Positions 6,965 through 11,297 of a stretch of 11,297 bases of DNA are shown piece after piece. The DNA lies in the NCBI GenBank assembly GCA_020059785.1, contig JAGVBL010000370.1, forward strand, positions 1-11,297. Direction: 5' to 3'. Below the pieces are notes generated by a model. It saw nothing but the letters and a program-made list of their open reading frames with translations, had not been told where the DNA came from and did not search any database. This DNA comes from Ignavibacteriales bacterium (GTDB taxonomy: Bacteria > Bacteroidota > Ignavibacteria > Ignavibacteriales > Melioribacteraceae). Numbering within the stretch: position 1 is the first letter of the stretch; every line of letters begins with the position of its first letter. The translations under genes were made by a program, and so were the position numbers.

Positions 6965-7718
6965 CACCTACTTTCATTTTGTTTTGCAATTCCCAGGTTT
7001 TCATATAAGTAAGTAGATTTGTAATCATATGAATAAGCGACACCATCAATCCGTGAATACCATCCTTATAACCCTTTCTGCCAATAAAATGATTTAAGAA
7101 AGCGGCTATAGGATTGAGAATAAGATTGATTGACTTAACTCTTTTACCATCTCTTTTTTCTAAAGCTTGCAGATAGGAATAATCATTAATCTTCTTAATT
7201 GTATCGGTAATATTCTGATGCGTGAAATGGATTAAGTGATTATTAAGCTTGCCGGTTTTTCCATCAACTTCAAACCCTTCATGTACTTTCCGATCTGAAA
7301 GCCGTACAAAATTTTTATTGAACAACCGCATCTGGTAATCAGGGTACCATCCGCATGTTTTAATTACTTTGTTAAGAAAATAGTTCTGACGCGGAATCCA
7401 GTAACCATTTTTTTTGTCATTTGAATTTAACAACTCCTTAATTTCCAGCATCAATTTTTCTTCAACCCTTTCATCGGCATCAATACTAAGAACCCAATTG
7501 AAAGATGTTTTTTCTATTGAGAATTTTCTTTGCGGTACAAATCCTTCCCACTTTTTTTTATAAATATGCGAAGTATATTCTTTAGCAATTTCGCATGTAT
7601 TATCTATACTCTCAGAATCTATTAAAATAATTTCATCTGCCCACTTAACACTTTCCAGGCAATCCCTGATATTTTTTTCTTCATTTCCTGCAATTATTAC
7701 AACGGAAAGTTTCTCCAT
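6939..7718 (-). CDS. Family 2 glycosyltransferase, WaaE/KdtX-like
   Basis: 259 residues, a GT-A-fold glycosyltransferase that would move a sugar from a nucleotide donor to a surface glycan. It begins MEKLSVVIIAGNEEKNI, the usual first strand with the EE of this family, followed by ADEIILIDSESIDNT (27-41) and the metal-binding DAD motif in LSIDADER (77-84). WYPDYQMRLFNK (124-135) and KVHEGF (144-149) match the WaaE/KdtX lipopolysaccharide-core branch, where the fixed H-E near the acceptor site is typical. The C-terminal third (about 197-240) has amphipathic or weakly hydrophobic helices that may attach to the inner face of the membrane. It starts 6 bp after the YjbQ gene, with GGCGAG within that gene's end as ribosome site. 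Acceptor and sugar cannot be told from sequence. No other glycan genes are adjacent, so it is an isolated member. Confidence 0.88.
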   Translation of the reverse strand: MEKLSVVIIAGNEEKNIRDCLESVKWADEIILIDSESIDNTCEIAKEYTSHIYKKKWEGFVPQRKFSIEKTSFNWVLSIDADERVEEKLMLEIKELLNSNDKKNGYWIPRQNYFLNKVIKTCGWYPDYQMRLFNKNFVRLSDRKVHEGFEVDGKTGKLNNHLIHFTHQNITDTIKKINDYSYLQALEKRDGKRVKSINLILNPIAAFLNHFIGRKGYKDGIHGLMVSLIHMITNLLTYMKTWELQNKMKVGDETKNTIG

Positions 7719-7724
7719 TACAAA

Positions 7725-8138
7725 TTACTCGCCAATAATTTTAATTATTACTCTTTTTCTTCTTTTGCCATCAAACTCGGCATAATAAACTTGCTGCCAC
7801 GGACCAAAATCCAATTTACCGTTTGTCACAGGTATTATAACCTCATGATGAACAATCAGACTTTTCAAGTGTGCGTCTCCATTATCTTCACCTGTTCTAT
7901 GATGCCGGTAATCGGACTTAAACGGTGCAAGGTTTTCGAGCCATTCATCAATATCCTGAATTAATCCGCTCTCCGCATCGTTAACATATACACCGGCTGT
8001 TATATGCATTGCAGAAACGAGAACCATTCCTTCTTTTATCGCGCTTTTGTGTAAAGCAGATTCAACTTCACCGGTTATGTTAATGTATTCACGCCTTTTG
8101 GATGTATTAAACCACAGATACTCAGTATAACTTTTCAT
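7725..8138 (-). CDS. yjbQ: YjbQ/UPF0047 family protein (putative secondary thiamine-phosphate synthase)
   Basis: 137 residues, the normal length of this compact, widely conserved cytoplasmic family. The family marks are present in order: HITAGVYVNDAESGL (45-59), YRHHRTGEDNGDAHLKS (77-93), and DFGPWQQVYYAEFDG (110-124) followed by a basic KRRKRV strand. The conserved histidines (45, 79/80, 90) cluster in the known structures at a putative metal or active site. The E. coli relative shows weak thiamine-phosphate-synthase activity and can suppress thiE loss, but the physiological role is unsettled, so the catalytic name should be used with caution. It lies 17 bp after the cyclic-nucleotide-fold gene and 6 bp before the glycosyltransferase. 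No thiamine genes or thiamine riboswitch are seen nearby. The start at 8138 has GAGAA upstream. Confidence 0.92.
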   Translation of the reverse strand: MKSYTEYLWFNTSKRREYINITGEVESALHKSAIKEGMVLVSAMHITAGVYVNDAESGLIQDIDEWLENLAPFKSDYRHHRTGEDNGDAHLKSLIVHHEVIIPVTNGKLDFGPWQQVYYAEFDGKRRKRVIIKIIGE

Positions 8139-8155
8139 ATTGCATTCTCATTTTA

Positions 8156-8485
8156 TTAAATTCTTTCTGTAGCTTTGGTTAAACGATCTGCAAGAGAATA
8201 AATTAGTTTTTTAGATAAGTCGGGATACTGTTTAACAATTTCATCAAGTTCACCTTCTACTTCTAAAACCTGAACGTCGGTTACAGCACGTATCTCAGCG
8301 GTTCTTGGTTTTTTTAGAATTAAACTCATCTCCCCTATTATTTCACCTTCTTTGTTAAATTCTGTAATCAACGAATTGCTTTTATAAATACCAATAGTTC
8401 CTTCAATAAGAACAAATAATTTTTTAGCAGGTTCACCTTCTTTGGCAATAGTTGTTCCGGTCTTGTACATTTTTAATTTAGACAT
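8156..8485 (-). CDS. Single-domain cyclic-nucleotide-binding-fold protein
   Basis: 109 residues made of one cNMP-binding domain and nothing else. Visible are KEGEPAKKLFVLIEGTIGIY (15-34), the first half of the beta-roll, and the phosphate-binding cassette GEIIGEMSLILKKPRTAEIRA (47-67) with Gly51-Glu52 and Arg61-Thr62-Ala63, the residues that hold the ribose and phosphate in cAMP/cGMP binders. A helix (about 88-105) follows, but there is no helix-turn-helix as in Crp/Fnr and no kinase, channel or transporter part. It may thus bind a cyclic nucleotide and act through a partner, or be a non-binding remnant fold. It follows prfB by 14 bp and precedes yjbQ by 17 bp, with ACGGG as a possible ribosome site. 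The fold is secure; ligand and role are unknown. Confidence 0.85.
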   Translation of the reverse strand: MSKLKMYKTGTTIAKEGEPAKKLFVLIEGTIGIYKSNSLITEFNKEGEIIGEMSLILKKPRTAEIRAVTDVQVLEVEGELDEIVKQYPDLSKKLIYSLADRLTKATERI

Positions 8486-8499
8486 AACATACCCGTCAA

Positions 8500-9601
8500 T
8501 TAATTTTCTGCAAACTTTAGAAGATAAGCTTTAATAAATTCGTTAATATCTCCATCCATTACTCCTTGAGTATCCGATGTTTCCTGGTTGGTACGATGAT
8601 CTTTTACCATATTGTAAGGATGGAAAACGTAAGAACGGATTTGACTTCCCCATTCAATCTTCATTTTACTTTTTTCTATTTCATTCAATTCCGCTTGTTG
8701 TTTTTCGAGCTCAAGCTGATAGAGCTTAGATTTAAGAAGTTTGAAAGCGTTATTCTTATTTTGAATTTGTGAACGTTCCGATTGGCATGCCGCAACAATT
8801 CCTGTAGGAATGTGAGTAATACGAATTGCAGTTTCTACCTTATTAACGTTCTGTCCACCTTTACCTCCCGATCTATATGTATCGATTCTAAGATCAGCCG
8901 GATTGATATCTATTTCAATCGTATCATCAATTTCAGGAATAACAAACACCGAAGCGAATGATGTATGCCGTCTTTTATTAGCATCGAAAGGAGAAATTCT
9001 AACTAAACGATGAACTCCATTTTCAGCTTTAAGATAACCGTAAGCAAATGGTCCCTGGACTTCAATTGTAGCACTCTTAATTCCGGCGCCGTCTCCATCC
9101 AGCCAATCTATTAATGCCATTTTATAACCGTTCTGTTCACCCCATCTCAAATACATTCGCATTAACATTTGTGCCCAATCCTGTGCCTCAGTACCTCCTG
9201 CACCGGAATGAATTGTTAAGATACAATTCTTATCGTCATCCTTTCCGCTAAGCATGCTTTTAAGTTCTATCTTATCATATTCATTCTGAACAATCAAAAG
9301 TTCTTTTTCAATTTCCGGGATCAAATTTTCATCCTGTTCCATTTCAGCAAGTTCAATAAATTCCTTAAGATGAATTACCTTACCATTAATTTCATCCCAG
9401 ATATCGACCCAGGTTTGTAGCGATTTAGATTTTTGAAGAAGAGTCTGCGCTGCTTTTTGATCATTCCAGAAGTTAGGCGCTTCCGATTGTTTTGTAATTT
9501 CTGCTATCTGTTTTTCTTTTTCAGCTAACTTAAAGATAACCTCTAAGCGAATTAACCTTTTCAGCAATTTCATTTAATCTTTTCAACTGGTCTTCAAACA
9601 T
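8500..9601 (-). CDS. prfB: Peptide chain release factor 2, expressed by +1 programmed frameshift
   Basis: Release factor 2 ends translation at UGA and UAA. The gene is two frames: 23 codons from the ATG at 9601 to CTT ending at 9533, then, after skipping the T at 9532, 343 codons from 9531 to the stop at 8500, for 366 residues (E. coli RF2 has 365). Residue marks in the joined product are SPF (203-205), the RF2 anticodon tripeptide, and GGQ (248-250) in YRSGGKGGQNVNKVE, which enters the peptidyl-transferase centre. The helical N-terminal domain and EAPNFWND (about 40-47) are typical. An ATG at 9573 within the second frame has no ribosome site and would lack the conserved N-terminus, so I reject it. 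AGGAAAGAGG lies five bases before 9601. The gene appears to lead the unit running to 6584. Confidence 0.95.
9529..9544 (-). promoter_or_regulatory. prfB +1 frameshift site with UAA stop
   Basis: The minus strand reads AGAGGTTATCTTTAAG. It lines up with the E. coli site AGGGGGTATCTTTGAC: an internal SD-like AGAGG(U), then UAU, the slippery CUU, and an in-frame stop. The peptide up to the stop is MFEDQLKRLN through RGYL; shifting past one U continues as K-LAEKEK in the RF2 frame. The stop here is UAA followed by G, whereas the common site has UGA followed by C. UAA is also read by RF1, so feedback by RF2 level should be less specific. Confidence 0.88.
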
Positions 9602-9606
9602 ATTTA

Positions 9607-9616
9607 CCTCTTTCCT
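9607..9616 (-). promoter_or_regulatory. Ribosome binding site of prfB
   Basis: AGGAAAGAGG on the minus strand places AGAGG five bases before the ATG at 9601. It decides in favour of the short upstream frame as the start of prfB and hence supports the frameshift model. Confidence 0.7.
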
Positions 9617-9638
9617 TTCAATAGTTAGTGAAAAACTT

Positions 9639-9666
9639 TTTATACTGTAAAATCTTTTCAAAGTAA
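9639..9666 (-). promoter_or_regulatory. Possible prfB promoter
   Basis: On the minus strand TTACTT (9666-9661) and TATAAA (9644-9639) are 16 bp apart, within the 99-bp gap between the AtuA-associated small gene and prfB. They would give a leader of about 30 bases before the prfB ATG. The -35 match is poor and the region is AT-rich, so this is only a candidate. Confidence 0.3.
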
Positions 9667-9700
9667 TGCCGCTTGCTTAGGTGGACAGGTTACTAAGAAT

Positions 9701-10021
9701 TCATTCCTCTATTTCAAGTTCCATTCTAAGTAGTGCTGCAGCCAGAGTTTTACCCTGAGCATCATGTTTAAGAGAAACTGTTCCCCCGCCTCCTAGTGTA
9801 TTGTGAAGCAGAAAATTCAATGCTCTTATATTCGGTAATTCAAAGCGTTCAACTTTTCCAAGACAAATACCCTCAAAATGATTTTTAACTTTTTCAGCAG
9901 TCAAATACTTTTCAATTAATTGATAACCTTTATCATCATAAGCAATAATACCGACATTTGCGGCATCACCTTTATCCCCGCTTCTACCGTGTGCTATATC
10001 TATTAGTTTTATTTTTTTCAT
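9701..10021 (-). CDS. AtuA-associated ferredoxin-fold domain protein
   Basis: 106 residues. HGRSGDKGDAANVGIIAY (11-28), ELPNIRALNFLLHNTLGGGG (61-80) and SLKHDAQGKTLAAALLRME (83-101) are the marks of the small domain that accompanies AtuA/DUF1446 proteins. In many bacteria this domain is the C-terminal part of one AtuA-type polypeptide of nearly 600 residues; here it is a separate gene. It starts within the stop of the preceding gene (ATGA overlap at 10018-10021), so the two are probably translated together and form one complex. No Fe-S cysteines are visible; the fold name refers to shape only. The reaction is not known. Family context in pseudomonads is acyclic terpene and leucine breakdown, but no such genes are seen here. 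Confidence 0.85.
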   Translation of the reverse strand: MKKIKLIDIAHGRSGDKGDAANVGIIAYDDKGYQLIEKYLTAEKVKNHFEGICLGKVERFELPNIRALNFLLHNTLGGGGTVSLKHDAQGKTLAAALLRMELEIEE

Positions 10022-11297
10022 AAAGTTACAATCTCAACTTTTGGTTCAACTAATTTTTTAGGAATTAGAGCCGGCCAGTAAGCTACAACATCTGCTGGTT
10101 TCGGTCTTCCGCCCGCAAATCCTGTAACTGAAGGAGGACCGGTTAAAATTAGCGGAGCTATTTCCTTTCCGAATCTTTCAATTGAATTATAATCATTACC
10201 GCGGACTGCAATACGCAGCATTACCTCGTTAATTTTATCTTCATCTAATTTTGTGGCTAATGGGCCATGGCATGAATTATAACCGACAAATTCGGTTCTA
10301 ATTTCGTCGAATTTAAGATTAAGATTATCCAGACGTTTTCTTAATATCTGGTCAGCTTTTTTCGCTTTACTTAACGCATCCGGCCATGAATAAGTTAACG
10401 TTCCAACAGCAGAAAAACCTGATGAATACGAACATGATACTTTATAGAATTCTGTTTCTGGATTACCTTTAACTCCGTATACTCTTATTCTGTCTTTTCC
10501 AACTTCTTCCAGATTAATAGAAGTAAAATCGGCAACGCAATCCGGTGTAATATAATTTTTAGGATCGCCTATTTCATATACTAGTTGTTCGGAAATAGTT
10601 TCTATAGTAACCTTTCCGCCAAGTGATTGATGTTTAGTGATAATAATATTTCCATCAGGATATGCTTCAGCAATAGGAAAGCCAATATTTTCAATATCAG
10701 GTACCGAGCGCCAATCTGCTAATAAATTACCGCCAGATGCCTGTCCGCCGCATTCAAGTATATGCCCGGCAACAGTTCCGGCAGATAAGAGATTATAATC
10801 ATTTTTACTCCAGCCGAATTCATAAATCATTGGTGCAAGAGTTAAACCTGTATCGGTAGTTCGTCCTGTTATAACAATATCAGCACCTTTTTTAAGTGCT
10901 TCCACTATTGGCATTGCACCAAAATAAACATTGGCACTTAAGAGTTTCTCCTTAACAATCGTAACCGGTTCACCAGTTTCCATATTATTTAATTGGCAGC
11001 CGCTGGTAATTACATTATCAATTCTATCAAGGATATTATCACCAAGAACAACAGCAATTTTAAGATCACTGATATTATGTTTTTTGGCAACTTCAATTAC
11101 TGCTTCTGCACAAGCCTCCGGATTTACCCCGCCGCCATTGGTAATTACTTTAATATTTTTTTCTTTACAGATCGGTAGAATTCTGTCCATTAATTCCGGT
11201 ATATCGCGAGCATAGCCGAGTTTGGGATTTTTATTTTTTTGTTTCTGAAGAATCGACATTGTTACTTCTGCAAGGTAATCCATAACAAGATAATCAA
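10018..11297 (-). CDS. AtuA/DUF1446 family protein, 5' end beyond the window
   Basis: The visible part is 425 full codons plus two bases and remains open to the right edge. The ATG at 11283 is internal: the frame upstream of it reads DYLV, giving DYLVMDYLAEVTMSIL, which matches the conserved early part of the family, so roughly 30 N-terminal residues, including the usual glycine-rich first motif, are expected outside the window. Counting from that ATG, marks are GYARD (23-27), VITNGGGVNPEACAEA (46-61), GADIVITGRTTDTGLTLAP (133-151), and ECGGQASGGN (176-185). AtuA is needed for growth on acyclic terpenes in Pseudomonas, yet the enzymatic step is unproven and most homologues lie near acyl-CoA carboxylase or acyl-CoA catabolic genes. 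It is coupled to the small ferredoxin-fold gene by a 4-bp overlap. The family call is firm; function is not. Confidence 0.9.
   Translation of the reverse strand, partial: DYLVMDYLAEVTMSILQKQKNKNPKLGYARDIPELMDRILPICKEKNIKVITNGGGVNPEACAEAVIEVAKKHNISDLKIAVVLGDNILDRIDNVITSGCQLNNMETGEPVTIVKEKLLSANVYFGAMPIVEALKKGADIVITGRTTDTGLTLAPMIYEFGWSKNDYNLLSAGTVAGHILECGGQASGGNLLADWRSVPDIENIGFPIAEAYPDGNIIITKHQSLGGKVTIETISEQLVYEIGDPKNYITPDCVADFTSINLEEVGKDRIRVYGVKGNPETEFYKVSCSYSSGFSAVGTLTYSWPDALSKAKKADQILRKRLDNLNLKFDEIRTEFVGYNSCHGPLATKLDEDKINEVMLRIAVRGNDYNSIERFGKEIAPLILTGPPSVTGFAGGRPKPADVVAYWPALIPKKLVEPKVEIVTL

Noticed and set aside
8500..9573. prfB as a single frame starting at the ATG at 9573
   Set aside because: It has no ribosome site, and its first 14 residues do not resemble RF2. 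The upstream 23-codon frame with a good SD and a classical shift site restores the full family length.
10931..11215. Plus-strand open frames opposite the AtuA-family gene
   Set aside because: They are antisense to a well-conserved gene, have no ribosome site or recognisable domain, and two of them overlap in different frames.
10018..11283. AtuA-family gene starting at the ATG at 11283
   Set aside because: The frame stays open to the window edge and the residues before the ATG (DYLV) continue the conserved family pattern, so that ATG is internal.
11281..11297. Repeat GATTATCTTG next to itself at the right edge
   Set aside because: It encodes the DYL...DYL of the conserved AtuA-family N-terminus and so reflects protein sequence, not a mobile or regulatory repeat.

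Overview
The window is AT-rich bacterial chromosome with dense, mostly minus-strand genes and ordinary housekeeping content. A two-subunit 2-oxoacid:ferredoxin oxidoreductase, a PspC/toastrack membrane pair, a WaaE-like glycosyltransferase and a DUF1446/AtuA-like protein together suggest an anaerobic or facultative member of the Bacteroidota/Chlorobi side of the tree, possibly Ignavibacteria. Clear Shine-Dalgarno sequences before several genes (GGAGG, GGGAGGG, AGAGG) argue against the SD-poor Bacteroidia/Flavobacteriia. The lineage is an inference from gene style, not from a marker gene.

Layout from left to right. Positions 1-198 hold the N-terminal part of an unidentified minus-strand gene that runs off the left edge. 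Positions 199-304 are non-coding and contain a perfect 16-bp palindrome. Positions 305-3176 (minus) are korA-korB, overlapping by 11 bp, the core of a 2-oxoglutarate (or other 2-oxoacid):ferredoxin oxidoreductase. After a 199-bp AT-rich gap comes nadE (3376-5016, minus), glutamine-dependent NAD+ synthetase. A 162-bp divergent region separates it from a two-gene plus-strand operon (5179-6529) coding for a PspC-domain protein and a membrane protein with a LiaF/toastrack-type C-terminal domain. The operon ends in a 9-G tract and an intrinsic terminator whose 3' arm lies inside the next, convergent gene.

Positions 6584-9601 (minus) look like one transcription unit headed by prfB (release factor 2), followed by a single-domain cyclic-nucleotide-binding-fold protein, a YjbQ/UPF0047 protein, a family-2 glycosyltransferase and a small alkylguanine-DNA-alkyltransferase-like protein, with gaps of 6-17 bp and one overlap. 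prfB needs a +1 programmed frameshift. Its in-frame stop at the shift site is UAA rather than the usual UGA, which is the most unusual feature of the window. Positions 9701-11297 (minus) hold an AtuA/DUF1446-family gene, cut by the right edge, coupled by a 4-bp ATGA overlap to a small gene for the AtuA-associated ferredoxin-fold domain.

I saw no rRNA, tRNA, CRISPR array, insertion sequence or phage gene. No clearly new multi-gene defence or metabolic system is visible. The points worth a second look are the prfB shift site, the PspA-less PspC/toastrack pair, the gene set riding behind prfB, and the unidentified left-edge gene.
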